Shown piece after piece: positions 17,912-25,457 of a stretch of DNA of 37,450 nucleotides. The position numbers and the translations under genes were made by a program. The stretch is from CAZHUM01 sp046484045 (GTDB lineage: Archaea; Thermoplasmatota; Thermoplasmata; Halarchaeoplasmatales; Halarchaeoplasmataceae). The notes beneath the pieces were generated by a model. That model searched no databases. It saw nothing but the letters and a program-made list of their open reading frames with translations, and was not told the DNA's origin. Positions within the stretch are counted from its first letter, which is position 1; each line of letters starts with the position of its first letter. Location: contig JAWOBZ010000004.1 in NCBI GenBank assembly GCA_046484045.1, positions 1-37,450 of the forward strand. Reading direction: 5' to 3'.

Positions 17912-18145
17912 ATGTGTCTAGCAGTACCCGGGATGATACTATCCATCGAAGGTGACAAAGCAAAAATCGATTACGGCGGTGTCGAGAGAGAAGCGAATAT
18001 ATCACTGGTAGATGTCGAAAAGGGGGATTACGTCATCGTACATGCTGGATATGCCATCCAAACACTGGACGAGGAGGAAGCGAGAGCATCATTAGAGACC
18101 TGGGATGAATTATTGAAGATGGAAGAAGGATTGGAGAACGCTTGA
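17912..18145 (+). CDS. hypC: HypC/HupF hydrogenase maturation chaperone
   Basis: 77 residues, the usual size for the family. The N-terminus MCLAVPGMILSI carries the essential Cys2 that, in known HypC proteins, binds the Fe(CN)2CO precursor with HypD and docks on the immature [NiFe]-hydrogenase large subunit. The rest is the expected small beta-barrel (DYGGVEREANISLVD, GDYVIVHAGYAI). A longer frame to 17831 exists, but the TATA box 27 nt upstream and the conserved MCLAVPG start decide for 17912. It stands alone: no other hyp or hydrogenase gene is in the window, so those partners must be elsewhere if the protein is functional. Convergent with the glycosyltransferase gene. Confidence 0.93.
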   Translation: MCLAVPGMILSIEGDKAKIDYGGVEREANISLVDVEKGDYVIVHAGYAIQTLDEEEARASLETWDELLKMEEGLENA

Positions 18146-18151
18146 ATCCCT

Positions 18152-18769
18152 TCAATATCTCTTTTTTATCAAGAATTTTAACACCGTAAAGAACTGGTAG
18201 AAATGATCCCACGCGATACCCCTGGGTTTGTCTATATCTCTAGTGGGAGCTCTGATTTCTTTTATCTCCGCGCCTTTACTTTTGGCCTCCAGAGCGAATA
18301 TCCCGCAGGTACATCTTCCCTTGAGTTCTAACCGCTTTGCTAGACCGCTGCGTATCGCCCTGAAGCCCGTGCCCGTGTCTTTTGCACCCACCCTTCTTCT
18401 TACCATGTAGGATACGACCCTTTCCGAAACTCTAGGGACCTGGTCCCTTTTACCGAAGACCAGATCTGCCTTTCGATTTTGGATCGGGGACACCATAGCG
18501 GGAATATATCTCGGATCGTGCTCCCCGTCGGCATCCAGTGTGACGACGATATCTCCCTTCGCCTCGTTGAATCCCCTCTTGATAGATCCTATGTAACCTA
18601 GATTTTTCTTGTTCCTTATCACCCTGGCATATCTACTGGCAATGCCTGATGTATCGTCTTGTGAAGCGTCATCTATCACGATGATTTCGTCTACAAAATC
18701 AGAAAGTTCTTCGAGGACTCTTTCGATCCTTTTTCCCTCGTTGTACGCGGGCACCACGGCGCTTATCAT
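18152..18769 (-). CDS. Family 2 glycosyltransferase (dolichol-phosphate mannosyltransferase-like)
   Basis: 205 residues. A GT-A fold starting VVPAYNEGKRI, then IIVIDDASQDDT and the metal- and sugar-binding TLDADGEHDP; later GFRAIRS in the acceptor region. No membrane segment follows, so it is the short soluble or peripheral kind that, in relatives, moves a sugar from a nucleotide donor to a polyprenyl phosphate at the inner membrane face. The substrate cannot be read from sequence. It is the last gene of the 21845-18152 operon, overlapping the thioredoxin-like gene by ATGA. The operon context suggests a role in making or using a sulfonated glycan, which is inference. Confidence 0.88.
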   Translation of the reverse strand: MISAVVPAYNEGKRIERVLEELSDFVDEIIVIDDASQDDTSGIASRYARVIRNKKNLGYIGSIKRGFNEAKGDIVVTLDADGEHDPRYIPAMVSPIQNRKADLVFGKRDQVPRVSERVVSYMVRRRVGAKDTGTGFRAIRSGLAKRLELKGRCTCGIFALEAKSKGAEIKEIRAPTRDIDKPRGIAWDHFYQFFTVLKFLIKKRY

Positions 18770-19077
18770 CTAACGTAGGTATCTATCATCTTGTTTAATT
18801 GTTTTTTCGCTTGTGCGGCGACCCTTCTTTCCTTAAGCTCTCCCTTATCGAACAGCATGAATGTAGGCACGCCTAGTATATCGTATTCGTCCCTCACCTG
18901 GGGGTTCTTATCCACGTTCACTTCCAGGACCAACACGTCGTCTCTTTCTTCCTCTATCTCTCTGGCGGTGACTTCACTCCTCTTGCATGCTGTACACCAG
19001 GACGCCCAAAATAGTGTAAAAACTGGTTTATCGGCGGTGGATACGATCTCTTGGAATTTATCTCCGTCTACTTCCAT
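18766..19077 (-). CDS. Thioredoxin-like protein
   Basis: 103 residues from the ATG at 19077; a TTG at 19095 would add six residues and overlap the gene before by 14 nt. Single thioredoxin fold with the redox motif WCTAC (Cys28 and Cys31), then VNVDKNPQVRDEYDILGVPTF with the conserved cis-Pro, and no signal peptide, so it acts in the cytoplasm. The CTAC active site is unlike the usual CGPC of housekeeping thioredoxins, which hints at a special partner. It sits between the UDP-sulfoquinovose synthase gene and a glycosyltransferase gene with overlaps or near-zero gaps. A role in supplying reduced sulfur or keeping the neighbouring Cys-rich enzyme reduced is plausible but unproven. Confidence 0.87.
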   Translation of the reverse strand: MEVDGDKFQEIVSTADKPVFTLFWASWCTACKRSEVTAREIEEERDDVLVLEVNVDKNPQVRDEYDILGVPTFMLFDKGELKERRVAAQAKKQLNKMIDTYVR

Positions 19078-19081
19078 GACC

Positions 19082-20605
19082 TCACTCCGTGTCAAGTCTG
19101 CCTTGATATCCCTTTATCTCCTTTTCCCCGGGTTTGTAAACTTCCAGAACACCGGATTCTTTCTTCTCCCCGCTCCATCGAGTCTTGGGCATTATCACGT
19201 GTTTCTTCTCTTCGATACGCTTGACCATTTCTTCCTCGGTGAGCAGGTCGAACATCCGGTCGACTTCTTTTTCAAGAGAAACCTTGGGTCTAAAGCCGTG
19301 TTCTTTGGGTAGTTTCTTCGACACCACCTCGAACGGATGTATCTCCGCTTCCACTCTCGGGTTCTCCAGTCTCTGTATATTCACGTCGAGATCGTACTTT
19401 TCTTTTCCCACCTTGGCTACCGTTTCAGCGACCTCTTTGATCTTGTAAAGACCCGAAACCTGATTGACCACGTCGTACTGACCCGGTTCAGGCGGTGAAC
19501 CTATCAGTCGAACCATGCACTCCATGGCATCCTCCAGGGCGATCATACCTCTGATCTGCTCTCCCTCTCCGTAGATGGTGAGTGGGATATCTATTATCGC
19601 CTGGGTAACGAACCTGTTGACCACGGTACCGAACCACTCGTCGTAGTCGAACCTCGTCCTCAGATCCGGATGTGCCGCCACCTCGTCCGTGTGAACTCCG
19701 ATAATTACACCCTGCATTATGTCGTAGGACCTCAGCCACCAGTACTTGCACGCTTCGTAGATGTTGTAAGTGTCTTGTACTTTTGATACGTGATAGAAGC
19801 TGTGTGGATCTCTGGGTGTGATCTCTCCGCCCATGCTCCATTCCCTGCCGTCCCATTCCAAGACTGCATCGTTGGGGAACATACCCTCGAAGAGCGGTCT
19901 TCCCGTCAGCGGGCTGCCGTACTCCCCCATCGTGCCTAGCTTGAGAAGTGCGCTCATAGGTACTACGTCTTTCATTATCCACAGTAATCCTAGGGTTGAC
20001 AAGACGTTGTTCCTCTGTGTCTCGATGGCGTGTTCCGCGTCGACCATGGAATATGGTGCTGCCGGTATCTCGGCGTAGTGGACTATCGATTCCGGTTTGA
20101 CCTCTTCGATGAACTCTCTCAACTTCCTCATATCACCCATGTCCATCCTTCTGAAGTTGATATCCACTCCGAGCTCTTCCTTAGCGGCGTGTAACCGCTG
20201 TGTCATCTTAGCTATCGGTACTATGGTGTGTGAACCTTTTTCCATAACACAGTCTCTTCTCGTGTAGTTATCTATACCCGATACTTTACAGCCCATCTTG
20301 GCCAGTTTGAGAGCTAACGTCCATCCGAGATACCCGTCTAGACCTAGGATCATGACCCTCATATCTTTGAGCAGGTATCCGTATTCGGTTTCCTCCCACT
20401 CCGGGCACTGCTCGAATGTGATCGTGGGTTCGTAGTGACCGAGTTCCGGTCTCCTTTTACATTCGATCATCAGCTGCTTGTCTTCTCCCTTCGGTACGAT
20501 CCTTCTGGATTGACCACAGCCTCTAAAATCTACGTTTCCTTTTAACTTAGCTGCTGGACAGTTCCAACATGTTTTTTCTGCATTGTGAGGTTTATCTGAC
20601 ATCAT
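19082..20605 (-). CDS. UDP-sulfoquinovose synthase-like enzyme with Cys-rich N-terminal extension
   Basis: 507 residues. From residue 83 it is an SDR-family nucleotide-sugar enzyme of the SQD1/Agl3 type: Rossmann GLDGYLGW (88-95), GTMGEYG (224-230), catalytic Tyr271 and Lys275 (YHVSK), and the family-typical AAHPDLRTRFDYDEWFGT (311-327). Known SQD1/Agl3 enzymes convert UDP-glucose and sulfite to UDP-sulfoquinovose, the head-group donor for sulfolipids in plants and for the N-glycan in Sulfolobus. The first 82 residues are extra: Cys at 13, 16, 30, 49 and 67, with CWNC at the front, looking like a zinc ribbon or metal/redox site. A short C-terminal tail is also extra. One base separates it from the hydrolase gene before it. 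The assignment is firm at family level; the use of sulfite is inferred. Confidence 0.86.
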   Translation of the reverse strand: MMSDKPHNAEKTCWNCPAAKLKGNVDFRGCGQSRRIVPKGEDKQLMIECKRRPELGHYEPTITFEQCPEWEETEYGYLLKDMRVMILGLDGYLGWTLALKLAKMGCKVSGIDNYTRRDCVMEKGSHTIVPIAKMTQRLHAAKEELGVDINFRRMDMGDMRKLREFIEEVKPESIVHYAEIPAAPYSMVDAEHAIETQRNNVLSTLGLLWIMKDVVPMSALLKLGTMGEYGSPLTGRPLFEGMFPNDAVLEWDGREWSMGGEITPRDPHSFYHVSKVQDTYNIYEACKYWWLRSYDIMQGVIIGVHTDEVAAHPDLRTRFDYDEWFGTVVNRFVTQAIIDIPLTIYGEGEQIRGMIALEDAMECMVRLIGSPPEPGQYDVVNQVSGLYKIKEVAETVAKVGKEKYDLDVNIQRLENPRVEAEIHPFEVVSKKLPKEHGFRPKVSLEKEVDRMFDLLTEEEMVKRIEEKKHVIMPKTRWSGEKKESGVLEVYKPGEKEIKGYQGRLDTE

Positions 20606-20606
20606 A

Positions 20607-21845
20607 TCACTTCTCTATAAGTCCCCTGACATCCTCTACTTTTGGATTTTCAGGGGGTTCAACATCATTACAATATAGGAATGCATCGTGCTCAGTGTGT
20701 TTACCTTTAAATATGTTTTGTTCGAAAAGGGATTTATACTTTACCCCTCCCTTCAGGTTGTACCCAGAGTTCGGAGTGAGTACGATATCCGGAGCTCTAT
20801 CTACGTATTCGCCGTGATAGGCTTCTTCCTTCCTGTAAACCTTCTTGATCACATTTTCTCCTTCGTACTTCAGATCTTTGAACAGAGGGATGATCTCGTC
20901 GATTATCTCCTCGCCGTCCTCGACAGCCCCCCTCGGATATCTGCCTTTCCTGTTCAGATATATCCTCCCTGGGTCCAAAGCGAAGGCCTTGGTACCCTCT
21001 TTGATGTTCTTGTATCTCTCGTCGGGTTTATCTCCCAGCTCGAGGAATCCCTGTTCATCTAGAACCGCGTTAACGTTGACGTTCTGTTTGATCGGTTCCA
21101 TACCGTGGTCGGACATCATGATCAACCTGTCATCCTCGTTCATATCCTTGTATATATCTCCGATCATCCGGTCCACTTCTCTATAGTACTCTACGAACCT
21201 TTCGTGGTACTCGTGTGATCCGTCTTCGTACGCGTCCATAAGGAAATGTTCCAACCTGTCGCTTCCGGTGAATACCAGCATGAAAGTATCCCACCTCTTT
21301 TTCCAAAAGTGTTTGTAGGCTTTCTCCCTGGCATCCAGCGTCTTGAATAGTTCATCCAGGAACAAGCTGATCGATTTGTGAGCTTTTGAGGAGTCTACAT
21401 CCACTTCGTAGTTCATCTCCTTGAATTTGGGTATCAAGCTTTTCGGTGTGATCGAATTCTCAAGGTCTAACGATACGAAGCCCGATACGAACACGCCGTT
21501 GATCTTCGGGGCGGGATACATCGCCGGGACGTTGATTATGACATATCTCTTCGATTTATCGTTCCAAAATGCGGGTGCTTTCATCGCCCTTCTATCCGGG
21601 AAAGAAACAGTGTACGTACCCTGTATCAGATCCGTAAAACCGAAGATACCGTGCTCCCCTGGATTGACCCCCGTAACGATGGAAGTCCAATTGACGTTGG
21701 ACACCTCTGGGATCGCGGCATGCATCTTGGAAAAATAACCTTCCTTCTTTATCTCTGCGAAGTTCGGCATGTCCGATGAATCCGACAGCTCATCCATCAT
21801 ATGAAAAGGTACGCCGTCTATACCTATGATAATCGTTCGAGACAT
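20607..21845 (-). CDS. Alkaline-phosphatase-superfamily phosphodiesterase/pyrophosphatase-like hydrolase
   Basis: 412 residues. Metal-site motifs of the type I phosphodiesterase/nucleotide pyrophosphatase group are visible: IIIGIDG (Asp10), EVSNVNWTSIVTG with Ser49 at the nucleophile position, NPGEHGI, a GSDRLEHF block, the MMSDHGM metal motif and a late His in GKHTEHD. No signal peptide, so it acts inside the cell, unlike many relatives. In archaea and bacteria this group often sits in sugar-polymer clusters, where relatives cleave or transfer phosphate or sulfate esters. The substrate here is unknown. It is the first gene of the four-gene operon with UDP-sulfoquinovose synthase; GCTTATACAC near 21875 is a suitable TATA box about 30 nt upstream of the start. 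Confidence 0.85.
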   Translation of the reverse strand: MSRTIIIGIDGVPFHMMDELSDSSDMPNFAEIKKEGYFSKMHAAIPEVSNVNWTSIVTGVNPGEHGIFGFTDLIQGTYTVSFPDRRAMKAPAFWNDKSKRYVIINVPAMYPAPKINGVFVSGFVSLDLENSITPKSLIPKFKEMNYEVDVDSSKAHKSISLFLDELFKTLDAREKAYKHFWKKRWDTFMLVFTGSDRLEHFLMDAYEDGSHEYHERFVEYYREVDRMIGDIYKDMNEDDRLIMMSDHGMEPIKQNVNVNAVLDEQGFLELGDKPDERYKNIKEGTKAFALDPGRIYLNRKGRYPRGAVEDGEEIIDEIIPLFKDLKYEGENVIKKVYRKEEAYHGEYVDRAPDIVLTPNSGYNLKGGVKYKSLFEQNIFKGKHTEHDAFLYCNDVEPPENPKVEDVRGLIEK

Positions 21846-21870
21846 GATATCAAAACGTTCTATGGATAAG

Positions 21871-21880
21871 GTGTATAAGC
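21871..21880 (-). promoter_or_regulatory. TATA box of the sulfoquinovose-type operon
   Basis: Minus-strand GCTTATACAC, centred about 30 nt before the ATG at 21845 and abutting the stop of the methyltransferase gene. It suggests the four-gene operon has its own promoter and a near-leaderless message. Confidence 0.45.
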
Positions 21881-22539
21881 TATTTTCGTGAGTGTTTGTT
21901 CAATAAACCTAATTCATTCATCCTATACTTCTTTTTATCCATGGCGGCTGCGAAATCTCTGAAGGCTTCGCTGTGATCAACGTTGTCAGAGAGTAAAAAC
22001 CCTTCGGCTTTTAAATGCTTCCAGGCAAGGCAGTATTCGAACATCATCGCCTCGTAGGTATGCTCGCTGTCGTGCAGGAAGATATCGATCTTCGATATCC
22101 CATCGAAGAGCATAGGTAGCTTGTAAAACGTATTCCCGAGATATAGTTCCCACCTATCTCTCAATCCCTCTGGAACCATCCATCCGGATTCCATCCCAGG
22201 GGGTATCACCGCGGCGTTTTTACCTTCTATCTCTCCCGCCTTAACCGGAAGGTCCACCGAGTAAAGCTTACCCTTACCGTTTCTTTCCATCGCGGTCAAC
22301 ATGATGACTGAAGATAGACCGTTGCAGACGCCGGTTTCAACCATCATATCGGGCTTCGTTTCCCTAATAAAACTGTAGAGAAGGACGGCATTCTCTCTTC
22401 CTAGATCTGCCGGATAGTACTTGTCGTCGATTTTACTGAACGCTTTTTTTAACCGTTTTTCCTGCTCATCCACTAATCCTTGAGCTTCTTCGTTCACATC
22501 GAGTTCGTACTCTTCAAAATCCGACCAGTAATCCACCAT
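21880..22539 (-). CDS. Class I SAM-dependent methyltransferase (Methyltransf_24 / CmcI-like)
   Basis: 219 residues from the ATG at 22539; a TTG at 22551 would overlap the helicase stop by 4 nt. Seen: the SAM-binding VETGVCNGLSSV (motif I), YSVDLP at the end of the second strand, and DIFLHDSEHTYEAMMFEY, the metal and acceptor region shared with cephalosporin-hydroxylase-like and O-methyltransferase families. Relatives methylate sugar or catechol hydroxyls. The acceptor is unknown; the nearby sugar genes make a glycan plausible. It directly follows the DEAD-box helicase gene and probably shares its transcript. Soluble, no membrane segment. Confidence 0.82.
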   Translation of the reverse strand: MVDYWSDFEEYELDVNEEAQGLVDEQEKRLKKAFSKIDDKYYPADLGRENAVLLYSFIRETKPDMMVETGVCNGLSSVIMLTAMERNGKGKLYSVDLPVKAGEIEGKNAAVIPPGMESGWMVPEGLRDRWELYLGNTFYKLPMLFDGISKIDIFLHDSEHTYEAMMFEYCLAWKHLKAEGFLLSDNVDHSEAFRDFAAAMDKKKYRMNELGLLNKHSRK

Positions 22540-22547
22540 CCGATCAC

Positions 22548-23933
22548 TCAATACCTTTTTTCCTCGGTTCCCCTCTCGTCCAGCTCGATGTCCTCGAAGA
22601 AATCTATGGATGACATCCTGTTCGCTTTGGAGTGTATGACTTCGACGACTCCCCCCTCTTCATCGAGTTCTATCCTGCCGACCTCCATCTCACGGATACC
22701 TTTCTGCTTGAGCTTCTTGACGATATCCCATTTACCGACCTTCTCTTTGAGTGAAAATCGGAACGGGACCATGCCGTAGATATCGGCGTTCTCGGTGTAG
22801 TCGGTTTTGAACCTGACCCTCCCTTCCTCCGTTATATCAAGTTCTTCTATCTTCCTCTCCACAAACTCTTCGATTCGGATTAGAAATTCCATCTCGTCTT
22901 TGCTGACGAAGGTGACCGCCTTTCCTTCTTTACCGAGCCTACCGGTCCTACCGATTCGGTGGACGTAGTCTTTTTCGTATCTGGGCGTGTCGTAGTTCAC
23001 CACGTGCGTGATGTTCTCCACGTCTATACCTCTAGACGCTACGTCTGTGGACACCAAGATGTCCACTTTACCGGCCTTGAATTTGTTCATGGTATTAGTC
23101 CTGGCCGACTGACTCATGTCACCGTGCATGGCGAACGCTTTGTAACCAAGTCTCTTCAGTTTGTCCGTCAGTATCTGCGTCCATTTCTTCGTGTTGCAGA
23201 AGATAAGGTACTTACCCGGTTCCTGATCGAGGAGTGCTGACAGCGTCGCCAGCTTGTTCAATTTACCTACGCTGATAAAGTACTGCGAGATGCCCTTGGC
23301 GGATATCTCATCCTCCGATAAAGACAGTTTCATAGGGTCCTTCATGTACTTCTTCGCTAACCTGACTATCTCGCTGGGCATGGTAGCGGAGAAAAGCATG
23401 GTCTGTCTTCTTTTCGGCGTCTTCCGTATGATCCATGTGATATCCTCTAAAAATCCCATCTCCAGCATCCTATCAGCTTCGTCCAAAACGAAGAAATCTA
23501 TGTTGTTCAACTTGAGGTGTCCCCTTTTTATGAGGTCGATCACTCTACCTGGAGTACCTGCAACGAAGTTGGTCTGGGGCAGTTGTTTGATCTGGACGTT
23601 TATACTCGCCCCTCCGTAGATCGCAAGGGTGTGTAGTCCGTGCTCCTTAGCTATCAATCTAGCTTCCTTCTCAACCTGTTGGGCGAGTTCCCTCGTAGGG
23701 GTGAGGACGATGGCTTTCACACCTTTTTTATCTTCGATCTTCTCGAATATAGGTATCAAAAAGGCGTGGGTCTTACCCGAGCCCGTTCTGGCTTGAACTA
23801 CCAGATCTTTGCCCTCCAAGGCGGGAGGGATCGCTTCCATCTGTACTTCAGTAGCATTTTTAAAATCTTTTTTCTTTAGTGCGGAGATGGTCTTTTTATC
23901 GATACCCATCTCCTCAAACAATGTTTCTTCCAT
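22548..23933 (-). CDS. DEAD-box ATP-dependent RNA helicase
   Basis: 461 residues. All motifs are present in order: Q motif (ATEVQMEAIP), I ARTGSGKT, Ia PTRELAQQ, Ib GTPGR, II DEAD, III SAT, IV LIFCNTKK, V STDVASRGID, VI HRIGRTGR. It unwinds RNA duplexes with ATP in the cytoplasm, for instance in ribosome assembly, mRNA turnover or cold response. After the helicase core there is a C-terminal part of roughly 100 residues with charged, strand-rich sequence (GKWDIVKKLKQKGIREMEVG) that may be an RNA-binding module. A TTG at 23972 lengthens the frame, but TATA box TTTATAAA (23981-23988) and AAGGA before the ATG at 23933 favour the shorter protein. It precedes the methyltransferase. Confidence 0.94.
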   Translation of the reverse strand: MEETLFEEMGIDKKTISALKKKDFKNATEVQMEAIPPALEGKDLVVQARTGSGKTHAFLIPIFEKIEDKKGVKAIVLTPTRELAQQVEKEARLIAKEHGLHTLAIYGGASINVQIKQLPQTNFVAGTPGRVIDLIKRGHLKLNNIDFFVLDEADRMLEMGFLEDITWIIRKTPKRRQTMLFSATMPSEIVRLAKKYMKDPMKLSLSEDEISAKGISQYFISVGKLNKLATLSALLDQEPGKYLIFCNTKKWTQILTDKLKRLGYKAFAMHGDMSQSARTNTMNKFKAGKVDILVSTDVASRGIDVENITHVVNYDTPRYEKDYVHRIGRTGRLGKEGKAVTFVSKDEMEFLIRIEEFVERKIEELDITEEGRVRFKTDYTENADIYGMVPFRFSLKEKVGKWDIVKKLKQKGIREMEVGRIELDEEGGVVEVIHSKANRMSSIDFFEDIELDERGTEEKRY

Positions 23934-23979
23934 TTTCGTTCCTTGTCCTGTATTTCTGTGATTCAATGACAAAGAGGGG

Positions 23980-23990
23980 GTTTATAAATC
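23980..23990 (-). promoter_or_regulatory. TATA box of the helicase-methyltransferase operon
   Basis: Minus-strand GATTTATAAAC. Transcription should begin near 23958, giving a leader of about 25 nt with an AAGGA motif just before the ATG at 23933. Confidence 0.55.
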
Positions 23991-23993
23991 TTG

Positions 23994-24941
23994 TTAATAA
24001 TATTCCCTGTACCAATCGACGAACTTCCTTATGCCTTTTTTGATGTTCGTTTTAGGCTCGAATCCGAGTATCTCTTTTGACTTGGTGATATCTGCGTAAG
24101 TCTTTTTCATGTCACCGGGCTGCATGGGCAGCATGTTCTTCTCCGCCTCCATCCCCAGAGTGTTCTCCAGGATCTCTATGAACCTCATCAGTTTCATGGG
24201 TTTGTTATTACCCAGGTTGAATATCTCGTACTCCAGCGGGGTATCGAGTGAAGCTAGAACTCCGCTGACTATGTCGTCGATGTAGGTGAAATCCCTCTCC
24301 ATGTCTCCACGGTTGTAAACGTCGATAGGTGCTCCCTTGACGATCCTGTCTGTGAACTTGAACAGCGCCATGTCCGGTCTTCCCCACGGCCCGTAGACGG
24401 TGAAGAACCTCAGCCCTATGGTTGGAATATCGTACAGGTGATGATACGAATGTGCCATCACCTCGTTCGAAACTTTCGTAGCGGCGTAGAATGAAATAGG
24501 CGTCATTATATCGTCCTTGGGCGAGTAGGGAACCTTTTCGTTACCACCGTACACGCTGGACGACGATGCGAATACGAAGTTATCTATGTCCCCTTTCCTA
24601 GCCATCTCCAGTATGTTGGTGAAACCCTCTAGATTGGACTTCTGGTAGGCGTGTGGATTCTCTATGGAGTACCGCACACCCGCTTGTGCCGCCAGGTGGC
24701 AGATGATATCTATATCGTGATGGTCGAACACGTTTTTTAGAGCTTCCAGATCGCTCAAATCTTCATGATAGAAGTCGTATGAATCGTACTCCTCCAGTAT
24801 CGCGTTCCTGTCCCACTTCAACTGCTGTGAGTAGTAATCGTTCACGTTGTCTAGTCCCACGACCTCGTCTCCCCTCTCCAGGAGTGCTTTGGCCACGTGA
24901 GATCCTATGAATCCGGCCGTTCCGGTCACGAAATATTTCAT
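23994..24941 (-). CDS. UDP-glucuronate 4-epimerase-like SDR enzyme
   Basis: 315 residues. NAD-binding GTAGFIGSH at the N-terminus, catalytic SSSSVYGG and YAATK (Tyr and Lys), then PWGRPDMALFKFTDRIV and ERDFTYIDDIV, the pattern that marks UDP-glucuronate 4-epimerases among the SDR sugar enzymes. It would interconvert UDP-glucuronate and UDP-galacturonate in the cytoplasm and feed acidic sugars into surface glycans. The start at 24941 lies 25 nt from the TATA element at 24961-24970, giving a leaderless message. It lies alone, divergent from the GNAT gene, but close to the sulfoquinovose-type operon. A different C4-epimerase substrate cannot be excluded. Confidence 0.88.
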   Translation of the reverse strand: MKYFVTGTAGFIGSHVAKALLERGDEVVGLDNVNDYYSQQLKWDRNAILEEYDSYDFYHEDLSDLEALKNVFDHHDIDIICHLAAQAGVRYSIENPHAYQKSNLEGFTNILEMARKGDIDNFVFASSSSVYGGNEKVPYSPKDDIMTPISFYAATKVSNEVMAHSYHHLYDIPTIGLRFFTVYGPWGRPDMALFKFTDRIVKGAPIDVYNRGDMERDFTYIDDIVSGVLASLDTPLEYEIFNLGNNKPMKLMRFIEILENTLGMEAEKNMLPMQPGDMKKTYADITKSKEILGFEPKTNIKKGIRKFVDWYREYY

Positions 24942-24960
24942 GTTTTTTCGATATGATAAT

Positions 24961-24971
24961 CCTTATTTATG
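24961..24971. promoter_or_regulatory. Shared bidirectional TATA element
   Basis: CCTTATTTATG lies 25 nt from the epimerase ATG on the minus strand (read as CATAAATAAGG) and 28 nt from the GNAT ATG on the plus strand. Only 52 bp separate the two start codons, so one element seems to serve two leaderless divergent genes. Confidence 0.5.
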
Positions 24972-24993
24972 GATGTTGGTTATTTATTGGTCG

Positions 24994-25455
24994 ATGCATA
25001 TCGAAGTTTTGGATGAAGGATATCATGATGACGTCATCGAGATCGCCGAGAAACTGAAGGTCAAAGAAGACGGATCTGGCTGGTTCCTTGAGGATGCTTG
25101 GAAAAGGATGATACCCCTTGATATAAAGATACAGAAGGGATACGTTGCGGTAGAGAAAGAAGTCATCGGATTCATAACGTATTTTTCCGAATACGGTAAA
25201 GCAAAGATAGGGTGGATAGCGGTGGACCCGGAACGTCACGGGGAAGGGATCGGAAGGGGGTTGTTGAAAGCAGTGGAAGAAGATGTTAATAAATCTGGAA
25301 GTGATGTGCTATACGTTGAAACACCTACAAAGGAAGAGGGCATCGGGAACGATTACGAAGGTACCTATCTTTTCTACGAAGCGATGGGGTTCACAGTGGA
25401 AGAAGTGATCGAAGACGATAACTGTGATATGGCGCTCCTGATAAAAAAATTGTGA
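24994..25455 (+). CDS. GNAT family N-acetyltransferase
   Basis: 153 residues. The GNAT core shows YVAVEKEVIGFITYF (beta2-3), IGWIAVDPERHGEGIGRGLL (beta4 and the acetyl-CoA pyrophosphate loop, R/QxxGxG/A form) and FYEAMGF near the end. It transfers an acetyl group from acetyl-CoA to an amine; the acceptor is unknown. A longer frame from 24907 overlaps the epimerase gene; the TATA element 28 nt before 24994 and the normal GNAT N-terminus support the shorter form. It is convergent with the coiled-coil gene, with two bases between them. Confidence 0.88.
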   Translation: MHIEVLDEGYHDDVIEIAEKLKVKEDGSGWFLEDAWKRMIPLDIKIQKGYVAVEKEVIGFITYFSEYGKAKIGWIAVDPERHGEGIGRGLLKAVEEDVNKSGSDVLYVETPTKEEGIGNDYEGTYLFYEAMGFTVEEVIEDDNCDMALLIKKL

Positions 25456-25457
25456 GA

